Assembly (NCBI RefSeq): GCF_000750635.1
Contig: NZ_CCDM010000008.1
Coordinates: 80,001-144,000, forward strand
From: Oceanobacillus jeddahensis
GTDB taxonomy: Bacteria > Bacillota > Bacilli > Bacillales > Amphibacillaceae
Length of the DNA stretch: 64,000 bases
Direction of reading: 5' to 3'
Positions 53,221 through 62,446 of this stretch are shown here, one piece after another. The notes under the pieces are model-generated. The model made no database searches and had not been told where the DNA came from. It saw only the letters and a list, made by a program, of their open reading frames with translations. How positions within the stretch are numbered: the stretch's first letter is position 1; the number at the start of each line of letters is the position of its first letter. The translations under genes were made by a program, and so were the position numbers.

Positions 53221-54315
53221 TTACAAAGCTTTTTCAAGTAATTTTGGTTTTGCAAAGATCATCCGTCCAGCAGAAGTTTGCAGAACACTCGTAATAACAA
53301 CCTCAATGTTTTTACCAATGTAGTCTCTGCCTTCTTCCACAACAATCATTGTTCCGTCATCTAAATAGGCAACACCCTGATTATGTTCCTTCCCGTCTTT
53401 GATGACTTGAACATGCAGTTCTTCCCCCGGGAGAACAACCGGCTTCACAGCGTTGGCCAGGTCATTAATATTTAAGACCGACACTCCCTGGAAGTCACAT
53501 ACTTTATTTAAATTAAAATCGTTGGTGACAACAATACCATCAATGACTTTTGCCAATTTAATCAGTTTGCTGTCCACTTCCGGAATATCTTCAAAGTCCC
53601 CTTCATAAATTTCCACTGGTACAGCAAGTTCTTTCTGAATTCTGTTTAAAATATCCAGTCCGCGTCTGCCGCGGTTTCGTTTCAACGCGTCCGATGAATC
53701 TGCAATATGCTGTAATTCACCAAGAACAAATTGAGGGATAACAATGGTTCCTTCTAAAAAGTTTGTCTGACAAATATCAGCGATCCGCCCATCAATAATC
53801 ACGCTTGTATCCAGGATCTTGGGGCTTGGATACTGCGCATTCGAATCCGTATCCTCTTCTTCAGCGCTACGACGCTTGTCCTTTTTCGTAGGTTTGAGTA
53901 TATTCATAAATTCCTCCCGCCGGCGAAAACCAACCTGGAATCCTAAATAACCAAGTATAATCATGATAAAAAGCGGTAAGACCTGCGAAAAAACACGAAT
54001 ACTCATATCTTGAAATGGCATATTAACAAAGTAAGCTATAACAAGACCGACAATTAAACCAATACTGCCAAAAAATAAATCCATGGCTGGTAATTTTACC
54101 AGTGCATCTTCCACCCAACGAAAGAAATTCACAATATAGTTTACTAGTAAATAAGACAAGATAAAAAATATAATAGCTCCAACAATCATTCCCAAAATAG
54201 ATGAAGTTAACCAACTTGATTCAGCAACATTTAATAACTGGACGATTCCTGGAAGATAGAGATACCCCATGGTCCCCCCTAATATAATAAAGAATAAGTG
54301 TACTACTTTTTTCAT
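53221..54315 (-). CDS. yacL: PIN/TRAM-domain membrane protein YacL
   Basis: 364 residues from MKKVVHLFF (a TTG one codon upstream is possible). Four N-terminal membrane helices (to about 130), then a PIN nuclease-like domain starting at ILDTSVIIDGRIADI with acidic residues, and a TRAM domain near the C-terminus (GEELHVQVIKDGKEHNQG). The function in bacilli is not firmly known. In B. subtilis it follows disA; here it follows radA directly. Confidence 0.9.
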   Translation of the reverse strand: MKKVVHLFFIILGGTMGYLYLPGIVQLLNVAESSWLTSSILGMIVGAIIFFILSYLLVNYIVNFFRWVEDALVKLPAMDLFFGSIGLIVGLVIAYFVNMPFQDMSIRVFSQVLPLFIMIILGYLGFQVGFRRREEFMNILKPTKKDKRRSAEEEDTDSNAQYPSPKILDTSVIIDGRIADICQTNFLEGTIVIPQFVLGELQHIADSSDALKRNRGRRGLDILNRIQKELAVPVEIYEGDFEDIPEVDSKLIKLAKVIDGIVVTNDFNLNKVCDFQGVSVLNINDLANAVKPVVLPGEELHVQVIKDGKEHNQGVAYLDDGTMIVVEEGRDYIGKNIEVVITSVLQTSAGRMIFAKPKLLEKAL

Positions 54316-54337
54316 CAATTCCTTTCACCTCCTGACT

Positions 54338-54367
54338 ATTATAATAGTATTACCCAATGACATGTAA
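54338..54367 (-). promoter_or_regulatory. Possible promoter of yacL
   Basis: Minus strand: -35 TTACAT (54362-54367), 18-bp spacer, -10 TATAAT (54338-54343), just before the AGGAGG of yacL. Confidence 0.5.
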
Positions 54368-54499
54368 TATATGCTTATCTGCTTGGAATTCTTGTAAAAA
54401 TTTGTGTTTAAAAAGTTGCCAATGATTTTCAATAGAACGAGTAAACGTAATCCCAGATCCAATACATGAGAAGCTTAGTCGAGATTCCTTTAAACCCAT
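54350..54499 (-). CDS. Possible 49-codon open frame at the disA position, probably not coding
   Basis: The only open frame between radA and yacL. It reads MGLKESRLSFSCIGSG... and ends ILHVIG. It shows no similarity to DisA that I can see and no Shine-Dalgarno at normal distance. It may be chance or a degraded remnant. Confidence 0.15.
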   Translation of the reverse strand: MGLKESRLSFSCIGSGITFTRSIENHWQLFKHKFLQEFQADKHILHVIG

Positions 54500-54532
54500 C
54501 GTTTTTCTTATACCTTTATATCATGTAAAAAT

Positions 54533-55906
54533 CTACTGTTGTAACCCGACTTCTAAAGCTTCCTGTACATTGGAAACACCAATCACTTCGATACCAGCTG
54601 GATAATTCCAGCCGTCTAAATTATTTTTCGGGCAAATCACCCGTTTAAACCCTAATTTTGCAGCTTCCTGTACACGTTGTTCAATACGGGATACTCTGCG
54701 TATCTCTCCCGTCAAACCAACCTCACCTACAAAAATATCCTCTGGCTTTGTGGGATGGTCCCGAAAACTTGATGCAATACTGACTGCAAGAGCTAAATCA
54801 ATCGCCGGCTCATCCAGCTTCACACCACCAGCTACTTTAATATAAGCATCCTGATTTTGGAGCATGAGTCCAACACGTTTCTCCAACACAGCCATTAAAA
54901 GTGGGACACGATTATGGTCTACCCCCGTAGCTGTTCTGCGCGGATTACCAAAACTTGTTGGTGAAATCAATGCCTGTATTTCTACTAAAACGGTGCGAGT
55001 TCCTTCCATTGAAGCAACAACAGTCGATCCCGCCGCTCCTTGAGACCGTTCTTCCAGGAAGATTTCTGAAGGGTTCATCACTTCACGTAACCCTTCCTCC
55101 TTCATCTCAAAAATCCCCATTTCATGTGTACTCCCGAAGCGATTCTTCACGCCTCTTAAAATGCGATAAGTATGATGCCTTTCTCCTTCAAAATACAATA
55201 CCGCATCTACCATATGTTCCAATAAGCGCGGACCTGCAATCGAACCTTCTTTTGTTACGTGGCCGACAATAAAAATAGGAATGCCTTTGGTCTTCGCGAT
55301 TTTCATAAGCTCCATCGTACATTCTCTTACCTGTGACACACTGCCAGGTGCACTTGTTATTTCTTCTTTAAAAATGGTTTGAATGGAATCAATGACTACA
55401 AAGGAAGGGTTGATTTCTTCGATCTGTCTGCTGATATCCATTAAATTTGTTTCGGATAAAACATATAATTCATCTGTTTTTATATCTAATCGATCAGCAC
55501 GTAATTTCGTTTGTCTTGTAGATTCTTCACCAGACACGTAGAGAACCGGTAAAGCCTTCTCTGCCAACTGCGCAGATATTTGTAATAAGAGAGTTGATTT
55601 TCCAATACCCGGATCTCCGCCAATTAAAACTAACGATCCTAATACAACGCCTCCACCCAATACACGGTTAAATTCCCGCATTTTCGTCGTAATACGAGGT
55701 TCCTTCTTTGATTCTATCGTGGTTATCTTTTCAGGTTTTTGTGAGGAGGCTGTACCAGACATATATCCTGCTCTGCCTTTTACAGCAGCAGCTTCAATTT
55801 CTTCTACCATTGTATTCCATTGCTGGCAAGCTGGACATTTACCCATAAATTTAACGGATTCATATCCACATTCTTGACAGACAAATTTTGTTTTTCTTTT
55901 TGCCAA
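54533..55906 (-). CDS. radA: DNA repair protein RadA (Sms)
   Basis: 457 residues with a TTG start 6 bases after AAGGAGGCTTG-type sequence. Zinc finger Cys10, Cys13, Cys24, Cys27; RecA-like Walker A GGDPGIGKST (96-105); KNRFG motif; Lon-like C-terminal domain. It acts as a helicase-like factor in recombination branch migration. It follows clpC beyond a hairpin; the usual next gene, disA, is missing. Confidence 0.95.
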   Translation of the reverse strand: MAKRKTKFVCQECGYESVKFMGKCPACQQWNTMVEEIEAAAVKGRAGYMSGTASSQKPEKITTIESKKEPRITTKMREFNRVLGGGVVLGSLVLIGGDPGIGKSTLLLQISAQLAEKALPVLYVSGEESTRQTKLRADRLDIKTDELYVLSETNLMDISRQIEEINPSFVVIDSIQTIFKEEITSAPGSVSQVRECTMELMKIAKTKGIPIFIVGHVTKEGSIAGPRLLEHMVDAVLYFEGERHHTYRILRGVKNRFGSTHEMGIFEMKEEGLREVMNPSEIFLEERSQGAAGSTVVASMEGTRTVLVEIQALISPTSFGNPRRTATGVDHNRVPLLMAVLEKRVGLMLQNQDAYIKVAGGVKLDEPAIDLALAVSIASSFRDHPTKPEDIFVGEVGLTGEIRRVSRIEQRVQEAAKLGFKRVICPKNNLDGWNYPAGIEVIGVSNVQEALEVGLQQ

Positions 55907-56123
55907 CGTTTCAAGCCTCCTTCAAGTGTTGTTCAACTAGCGAATTTCTCACCTGTTGCACTGACTTCTACGCCGACCACTACTAGACGCGGACGACCTT
56001 ATTAGAAGTTCCTTCCTTATTTACTATTATAGACTATTTCTCGATTTCATAGGTTACAGAAAAGCATCAAATTCAAAAATAATCTTCCATATTTATGCCA
56101 CAAGTATTTTTTATGAAACAGAG

Positions 56124-56154
56124 AAAGCTAGAAGAATCGTGTTCTTCTAGCTTT
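56124..56154 (-). terminator. Hairpin after clpC
   Basis: AAAGCTAGAAGAA (56124-56136) pairs perfectly with TTCTTCTAGCTTT (56142-56154). The T-run on the minus strand is short (TTTCTC), so termination may be partial and allow read-through to radA. Confidence 0.6.
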
Positions 56155-56173
56155 TCATGCATGACAGCTTTTT

Positions 56174-58606
56174 TTAAGGCAGGACAATAAACTCCCCTTT
56201 GCTATTTAACCCTATTTTTACTTTTTGTTCTTTTTGAATGCTTCCTTTTAAAAGCTCTTCCGATAATAAATTCTCAATATTACTTTGGATAGAGCGTCGA
56301 AGTGGACGGGCACCATACTCTGGGTCAAAACCTTCGTTAGCAATTTTTTCAATCGCCTTATCTGTAAGGGAAAGGGTTAACTCTTGTTCTTCCAAACGTT
56401 TTTGCAGCTGTTTCAGCATTAATGATGCAATATCTTTCATGTGTTTTTTCTCTAAGGAATGGAACACAATTGTCTCATCAATACGGTTTAGAAACTCTGG
56501 ACGGAATGCCTTTTTCAATTCATCCAACACTTTCGATTTCATATCTTCATGCTCTCTCTTTTCATCATTATCTAATGTGAAACCGACATATTTATTACGC
56601 CTTAATTCGCTTGCTCCGACATTAGAGGTCATAATAATAACCGTATTACGGAAATCAACGACTCTTCCTTTTGAATCTGTTAATCGTCCATCCTCAAGAA
56701 CCTGCAGAAGAATATTAAAGACTTCTGGATGTGCTTTTTCCACTTCATCTAAGAGTACAACGGAATATGGTTTTTGGCGAACTCTTTCTGTTAATTGGCC
56801 TCCCTCTTCATAACCTACATAGCCCGGAGGAGAACCCACTAAACGGGACGTTGCATGTCTTTCCATATACTCTGACATATCAATCCGAATCATCGCATCT
56901 TCATCCGCAAACATAACTTCTGCAAGTGCACGAGCAAGCTCTGTTTTACCAATTCCAGTTGGCCCAAGGAATATGAAAGAGCCAATCGGGCGTTTGGGAT
57001 CTTTTAATCCCGCACGAGCACGACGAATTGCTTTTGCTACTGCATTTACTGCTTCTGTTTGGCCAATAACACGGTCATGGAGAATTTCTTCCATGTTCAA
57101 CAGACGATCACTCTCGTCTTTTGTCAGTTTAGAAACAGGGACCCCAGTCCAGATAGATACCACTGCTGCAATATCTTCCATCGTTACTTCAGAATCTGTC
57201 TGTCCTTGTTTTTCTTTCCATTCATTCTTTGTTTTTTCAAGTTTTTCACGATAACGCTGCTCAGAATCTCTCAAGGACGCTGCTTTTTCAAATTCCTGAC
57301 TTTGCACTGCAGCATCTTTTTCTTTTCTTACTTCTTCCAGTTTTTGTTCCAGCTCTTTTAAATTTGGTGGAATAGTGTATGAATTCAAGCGTACTTTGGA
57401 TCCAGCCTCATCGATTAAATCAATTGCCTTATCTGGTAAGAAACGATCTGTGATATATCGGTCAGACAACGTTGCTGCTGCTTCAATCGCTTCATCTGTA
57501 ATGGTTACACGATGATGTGCTTCATAACGATCTCTTAAACCTTTCAAGATTTGAATGGTTTCATCAAGCGTCGGCTCATCTACTTGAATTGGTTGGAAAC
57601 GGCGCTCTAATGCAGCATCCTTTTCAATATATTTCCGATATTCATCTAATGTCGTTGCACCAATACATTGCAGTTCACCACGAGCAAGAGACGGCTTCAG
57701 AATATTCGATGCATCAATCGCGCCCTCAGCTCCACCGGCACCAATGAGAGTATGAAGTTCATCGATAAACAAAATAACATTGCCGGATTGACGAATTTCT
57801 TCCATTACTTTTTTCAAACGATCTTCAAATTCACCACGATATTTTGTACCTGCAACGACCGTACCCATATCCAATGTCATGACACGTTTGTCCCGGAGCG
57901 TTTCCGGCACTTCATTATCAATAATTTGCTGTGCTAAACCCTCTGCAACTGCGGTCTTCCCGACACCAGGTTCCCCAATCAATACAGGATTATTTTTGGT
58001 ACGTCGGCTCAACACTTGAATCACACGTTCGATTTCTTTCGAGCGCCCAATTACAGGATCAATTTTTCCTTCTTTAGCACTGACCGTCAAATCACGGGCT
58101 AGGGAATCTAATGTAGGCGTGCTGGCGTTTGTTTGTTGCCCTGTACGCCCTTGACGGCCTGTCTGAGACTCATTACTACCCAACAACTGAAGAACTTGCT
58201 GACGGGCTTTATTTAAGCTTACACCAAGGTTATTTAATACACGAGCTGCAACACCTTCTCCTTCACGGATTAAACCTAATAGAATATGCTCTGTACCTAC
58301 ATAGGAGTGTCCCAGTTTTCTTGCTTCATCCTGAGATAGTTCCACAACCTTCTTTGCTCTAGGCGTGTAATGGATCGATTGAGATGGCTGCTTGCCAACA
58401 CCAATAAGCTTTTCTACTTCTTCTTGAATTTTAGCTACTTCTAACCCGAGAGATTGCAGTGCTTTGGCAGCAATACCTTCCCCTTCACGTACTAATCCAA
58501 GAAGAATATGTTCTGTTCCAATATTATTATGGCCTAATCGTACAGCCTCATCTTGAGATAGTGCTAATACCTTTTGTGCTCTCTCTGTAAAGCGACCAAA
58601 CATCAT
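56174..58606 (-). CDS. clpC: ATP-dependent Clp protease ATP-binding subunit ClpC
   Basis: 810 residues. Double Clp-N repeat (about 3-145), first AAA+ domain with GEPGVGKTA, UVR/M region (about 420-460, KLEEVRKEKDAAVQSQEFEKA) that binds adaptors such as McsB and MecA, second AAA+ domain with GPTGIGKTE. A ClpP-binding loop containing VGF (KYVGFTL) is present. Last gene of the CtsR operon. Confidence 0.97.
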   Translation of the reverse strand: MMFGRFTERAQKVLALSQDEAVRLGHNNIGTEHILLGLVREGEGIAAKALQSLGLEVAKIQEEVEKLIGVGKQPSQSIHYTPRAKKVVELSQDEARKLGHSYVGTEHILLGLIREGEGVAARVLNNLGVSLNKARQQVLQLLGSNESQTGRQGRTGQQTNASTPTLDSLARDLTVSAKEGKIDPVIGRSKEIERVIQVLSRRTKNNPVLIGEPGVGKTAVAEGLAQQIIDNEVPETLRDKRVMTLDMGTVVAGTKYRGEFEDRLKKVMEEIRQSGNVILFIDELHTLIGAGGAEGAIDASNILKPSLARGELQCIGATTLDEYRKYIEKDAALERRFQPIQVDEPTLDETIQILKGLRDRYEAHHRVTITDEAIEAAATLSDRYITDRFLPDKAIDLIDEAGSKVRLNSYTIPPNLKELEQKLEEVRKEKDAAVQSQEFEKAASLRDSEQRYREKLEKTKNEWKEKQGQTDSEVTMEDIAAVVSIWTGVPVSKLTKDESDRLLNMEEILHDRVIGQTEAVNAVAKAIRRARAGLKDPKRPIGSFIFLGPTGIGKTELARALAEVMFADEDAMIRIDMSEYMERHATSRLVGSPPGYVGYEEGGQLTERVRQKPYSVVLLDEVEKAHPEVFNILLQVLEDGRLTDSKGRVVDFRNTVIIMTSNVGASELRRNKYVGFTLDNDEKREHEDMKSKVLDELKKAFRPEFLNRIDETIVFHSLEKKHMKDIASLMLKQLQKRLEEQELTLSLTDKAIEKIANEGFDPEYGARPLRRSIQSNIENLLSEELLKGSIQKEQKVKIGLNSKGEFIVLP

Positions 58607-58619
58607 ATGTTTTTTCCTC

Positions 58620-59684
58620 CTACTTTTTCAAATTTAATCGTTCGCGAATAATGGAAGCCCTGCGAATATCCCGCTCATCTGATCGAAGCTCCTTATTCGC
58701 ATAATGTTGCAAGAATCCAGGCTGTGTTAAAACCATTAGTTCATTCAATATATTCTCAGAAACGTTTTCAATTATGCCTAAATCGATTCCTAAACGTAAA
58801 TTAGAAATACAGATAGCAGCTTCTTTTGAATCAATAATTCTACTATTTTTTAATGTGCCATATGAACGGAAAACACGATCCTCCAAGCTGATCTCAGATT
58901 GTTCGTAAATATACTGACGTGCCATACGCTCATGCTCAACAAGCTGATTGACAATACTCTCTAAATCCTCCACAATATCTTCCTCTGATTTACCTAGTGT
59001 AATCTGATTTGATATTTGAAAGATATTTCCTCTTGCCTCGCTTCCTTCCCCATATATACCTCTTACAACAAGTCCTAATTGATTAATTGCTGGGATTAAC
59101 CGGTTAATTTGCTTTGTCAGAACAAGAGCAGGTAAATGCATCATAATCGAAGCTCTCATGCCTGTTCCAATATTGGTAGGACAGCTGGTCAGATAGCCTT
59201 TTGTTTCATCAAATGCATAATCGGCTTCTTCCTCCAGCCAATCATCTAAGTAGTATGCTTCTTCTAAAGCTTTCCTTAGCTGAAGTCCTGGGTAGTACAC
59301 CTGAATACGCAAATGATCCTCTTCGTTTACCATAATGGAAGTCTGTTCATTTTCGGATAATAAAACTGCCGCATAATCACTATGTTTAATTAAATGTGGA
59401 CTTATTAAGTGTTTTTCCACCAAAACGAGTTTTTCAATCATATTTAATTGCTTCATTGGTATAAAAGAAAGAGAATCTTGCTCCGAATCACCTTCCTGGG
59501 TATAATTTTTCTTTATAAATTGCAATACTTGTTCTAATGCTTCTTTATTACCAGATGTCGGATATAATTTATCTGCAAAGTTACGGGCCAGACGAACACG
59601 ACTGCTCATGACAATATCTTTATCCGGACCATCCTCCAACATCCATGGGCTGATAGCTTCGTTGATAAATGATTCTAATGTCAC
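58620..59684 (-). CDS. mcsB: Protein-arginine kinase McsB
   Basis: 354 residues. It phosphorylates arginine residues on proteins, marking them for ClpCP. Kinase signatures MSSRVRLARNFAD and LTSCPTNIGTGMRAS are intact. The C-terminal RDIRRA fits the RDXXRA phospho-arginine binding motif. Overlaps mcsA by 4 bp. Confidence 0.96.
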   Translation of the reverse strand: MTLESFINEAISPWMLEDGPDKDIVMSSRVRLARNFADKLYPTSGNKEALEQVLQFIKKNYTQEGDSEQDSLSFIPMKQLNMIEKLVLVEKHLISPHLIKHSDYAAVLLSENEQTSIMVNEEDHLRIQVYYPGLQLRKALEEAYYLDDWLEEEADYAFDETKGYLTSCPTNIGTGMRASIMMHLPALVLTKQINRLIPAINQLGLVVRGIYGEGSEARGNIFQISNQITLGKSEEDIVEDLESIVNQLVEHERMARQYIYEQSEISLEDRVFRSYGTLKNSRIIDSKEAAICISNLRLGIDLGIIENVSENILNELMVLTQPGFLQHYANKELRSDERDIRRASIIRERLNLKK

Positions 59685-60241
59685 GTCTCATCACCCGTTT
59701 CTTTATTAGGATGATTCGCTTTTTCTAACTCTCTGATTTTATCGCGTAAAATAGCTGCTTTTTCAAACTCTTCTTCTTCAATCAGCTGTTTTAACTCCTC
59801 CTTATGGGAAGATATTAATTGTTTTTGTTGAATATATTTCCCGGCGCGTTTTGGCATCCTGCCAATATGCTTGGTATTCCCTGCATGTACGCGCCGTAAA
59901 ATAGGCTCTACCTTAGAACCAAAGGAAGCATAACAATCTGCACAACCAAATTTTCCGGCTTCTTTAAATTCACTAAACGTTCTGCCGCAAGACGAACATT
60001 TTAGCTCCTGAGGCTGTTTGGGCTGGTTAGAGTTCGCTGTTGCTGCAGCGTTTAAATTTAATCCATCCTTTTGAAAAAGCCCTGCCAAAAGATCATTTAA
60101 TGAATAACCTTCTTCCGGATAGGTTAAATATCCTTTCTTTTTGGCGCACACTTCACAAAGGCTGACTTTAGTTTCTTTCCCATTTATAATATGTTTAAAA
60201 TGCAGCGTCGCCTTTCTTTCATGGCATTCTTGGCATTCCAT
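59681..60241 (-). CDS. mcsA: McsA, activator of McsB
   Basis: 186 residues. Zinc-binding CxxC pairs at 3/6, 29/32, 82/85 and 100/103, and a C-terminal UVR domain (about 145-175, ELKQLIEEEEFEKAAILRDK). It stimulates McsB and helps inactivate CtsR. 22 bp after ctsR. Confidence 0.95.
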   Translation of the reverse strand: MECQECHERKATLHFKHIINGKETKVSLCEVCAKKKGYLTYPEEGYSLNDLLAGLFQKDGLNLNAAATANSNQPKQPQELKCSSCGRTFSEFKEAGKFGCADCYASFGSKVEPILRRVHAGNTKHIGRMPKRAGKYIQQKQLISSHKEELKQLIEEEEFEKAAILRDKIRELEKANHPNKETGDET

Positions 60242-60263
60242 ACGATTCCTCCCCTTTAGGTAA

Positions 60264-60731
60264 TTAATCGTTCAAATACTTGAGTGTCGTTAATGCAGAT
60301 TTGAGAATACGTGCTCGCAGCTCATCTCTAAGTGGTAATTGAAAAGCTAATGTTGTTCGATCAATACTTGCTAGTATTAACTTTGCCTCACGCGCTGTGA
60401 TCAACTCCTCCTCTAAAAGACGATCTAAAATATCAATTGCAGCACGCTGTGGAATAGAATCACCAATTAAATAAATAATCTCATCAATTAATTCGGATTT
60501 ATCCTGATGACGTATACGCATAATACGAATATATCCGCCACCGCCACGCTTACTTTCTACGATATACCCTTTTTCAATAGTAAATCGCGTATTAATAACA
60601 TAATTTATTTGAGACGGAACACATTGAAATTGGTCTGCAATTTCACTTCTTTTAATCTCAATAGCTTGTTGTTCCTCTGCCTGTAATACTTTTTTCAAAT
60701 ATTGTTCAATGATATCTGAAATGTTACTCAT
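60264..60731 (-). CDS. ctsR: Transcriptional repressor CtsR
   Basis: 155 residues from MSNISDIIEQYLKK; a GTG three codons upstream lies within the GAGGTG and is not used. N-terminal winged helix-turn-helix with the Gly-rich wing RGGGGYIRI (about 62-70), the thermosensing loop. It represses its own operon and other clp genes through the box at 60776-60798. Confidence 0.96.
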   Translation of the reverse strand: MSNISDIIEQYLKKVLQAEEQQAIEIKRSEIADQFQCVPSQINYVINTRFTIEKGYIVESKRGGGGYIRIMRIRHQDKSELIDEIIYLIGDSIPQRAAIDILDRLLEEELITAREAKLILASIDRTTLAFQLPLRDELRARILKSALTTLKYLND

Positions 60732-60775
60732 CCTTCGCACCTCAAATCAAATAATTTAATTGATAAATTATTTCT

Positions 60776-60798
60776 TTTGACTTTGACTAACTTTGACT
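60776..60798 (-). promoter_or_regulatory. CtsR operator with three heptads
   Basis: Minus strand: AGTCAAA-GTT-AGTCAAA (60782-60798), matching the heptad direct repeat with 3-bp spacing recognised by CtsR, followed by a third GTCAAA (60776-60781). It lies just downstream of the -10, where binding would block transcription. Confidence 0.85.
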
Positions 60799-60806
60799 AT
60801 GGTTTT

Positions 60807-60834
60807 ATTATAATATAAATTCTTTAAGTTGCAA
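60807..60834 (-). promoter_or_regulatory. Sigma-A promoter of ctsR
   Basis: Minus strand: -35 TTGCAA (60829-60834), 16-bp spacer, -10 TATAAT (60807-60812). Confidence 0.6.
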
Positions 60835-60912
60835 ATGGATGTTATTTCTATTTTTGACAAACAGACCAAAAATCAAAACATCATTATAGAAAATCTATGA
60901 AAATATTTTGAT

Positions 60913-61599
60913 TTAATTTCTTTTTGTTATATTTACCACTCCTGGAAGTTTCGATATATCATCAAATAAATAAACTAACCTATTATCGCTTTTCATATTG
61001 GTCCATATATGAATTCTGCGCTGATTACCTTCTAACAGCTTTATTTCGACCTGCTTAATGTTAAAGTCATTCTTTTCAATCGATTTTACAGCTTCATGTA
61101 TTTCAAATTCGTCTGAAGCAACAATTTCAATAAAATTACTGGTTCTAAACCGGGGAAAGAAATGTTCCATTCGGTTTAAAAAAATTAAGCTGATAAGAAT
61201 AATAAGTGTCGTTACAATAGCAACACTATACATCCCAGCTCCGACAACCAATCCTATCCCTGCTACAGCCCATATAGAAGCAGCGGTTGTTAATCCTTTG
61301 ATAGTTCCTCCATAAACTATAATTGTTCCTGCCCCCAGAAAACCGATACCGCTAATGACATAGGAAGGGATACGAGCAGGGTCAAATCGGATTTCATCAT
61401 ATTGCTCCATAAATGTAATAAAGCCAAAAATGGATAAAATCATCATTAAACAAGAACCTACTCCTACTAGTATATGCGTACGAAACCCAGCTGAATGATT
61501 ATTAATTTCTCGCTCAAAACCAATTAAACCAGATAATATTAGTGCAATAAACAAACGTGATACAATAACTAGAAAATCTTCTCCAATGAATTGTTCCAA
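60913..61599 (-). CDS. MgtC/SapB family membrane protein
   Basis: 228 residues. Five membrane segments in the first 150 residues, with LSGLIGFEREINNHSAGFRTHILVGVGSCL and SGIGFLGAGTII as the MgtC signatures. A C-terminal soluble domain (about 160-228) is ACT-like, as in the longer MgtC proteins. MgtC proteins are linked to magnesium limitation and to inhibition of the F-type ATP synthase in some pathogens; the role here is unknown. It stands between the rRNA operon and ctsR, not a usual place in B. subtilis. Confidence 0.88.
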   Translation of the reverse strand: MEQFIGEDFLVIVSRLFIALILSGLIGFEREINNHSAGFRTHILVGVGSCLMMILSIFGFITFMEQYDEIRFDPARIPSYVISGIGFLGAGTIIVYGGTIKGLTTAASIWAVAGIGLVVGAGMYSVAIVTTLIILISLIFLNRMEHFFPRFRTSNFIEIVASDEFEIHEAVKSIEKNDFNIKQVEIKLLEGNQRRIHIWTNMKSDNRLVYLFDDISKLPGVVNITKRN

Positions 61600-62232
61600 T
61601 TTGCTTTCCTCCTTTTTCCCCCTTATTTTTGTATATATTTTACAATTTATTTCAATGAAATAATATTATTCTTAATTTTTATTGTACAGGCAAACCATTT
61701 GATTTAATAAGTCAATGATTCCTATAGAAAATCAGATACCTTAAAATGGATCCGTATAACACCAGGCATAGATAGAAATGAAAAGATTCTTTTATTAATT
61801 TTTAATAATCCTATCGGAGGTAAACTTTTTGAAAGTTATTGTACTTACTTCCCTTTGAAATTTTTGGAAAGGGGTTCAATGTAAGTTCAAAGGTTAAAAA
61901 GTTTTCTGGAAGGCAAAAAAAGAAGGTGCTCTATCCTAGATTGTATGCCTGAATAGCATAATACATTTACAAAAGAGACCTTTTCACGGAAGTCATTATA
62001 CCAAAGCTATATAAAATATTAAAGAAAATGCATAATTTGATAGAGGGGGAGGATAGGCACAAAAAACATAATGTATGCTTATTACCCATCTTTTTAGAAG
62101 TATGTTTAGTAAAAATAATGTCTTATTTCACAAATATTTTCAAAAAAGTGGAGAGATGTCGGAAGTATATAATATATCACGCGTTGATTATCCAAAAATA
62201 TCCTAACATCAATTTTAGTAATCTCTTCCTCA
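61600..62232. other. Intergenic region between mgtC and the rRNA terminator
   Basis: AT-rich. On the minus strand TTGCCT, 17 bp, AATAAT upstream of mgtC is a weak promoter candidate. On the plus strand GGAGG at about 61816 precedes TTGAAAGTTATTGTACTTAC, which stops after nine codons (LKVIVLTSL), possibly a decayed gene start. Nothing else is supported. Confidence 0.4.
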
Positions 62233-62267
62233 ATAAAAAAAAGAACTAAGCATTGTGCTTAGCTCTT
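62233..62267 (-). terminator. Terminator of the rRNA operon
   Basis: On the minus strand AGAGCTAAGCA-CAA-TGCTTAGTTCT forms a near-perfect stem followed by TTTTTTTTA, just downstream of 5S rRNA. Confidence 0.9.
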
Positions 62268-62274
62268 TTTGTGT

Positions 62275-62390
62275 GCCTGGCGGCGTCCTACTCTCGCAGG
62301 GGGAAGCCCCCAACTACCATCGGCGCTGAAGAACTTAACTTCTGTGTTCGGCATGGGAACAGGTGTGACCTCTTCGCTATCGCTACCAGA
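62275..62390 (-). rRNA. rrf: 5S ribosomal RNA
   Basis: The minus strand reads TCTGGTAGCGATAGCGAAG... through the conserved CCGAACACAGAAGTTAAGC to ...GCCGCCAGGCA, about 116 nt, the normal 5S size. Ends are estimated. Confidence 0.95.
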
Positions 62391-62446
62391 CTTACAAGAT
62401 TTTGCACCCTGAAAACTAAATAAGAGTAACGTGACATAAAAAAACT

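Noticed and set aside
62028..62249. 73-codon plus-strand frame upstream of the 5S terminator
   Set aside because: A-rich chance frame that ends in the terminator A-run; no similarity recognised.
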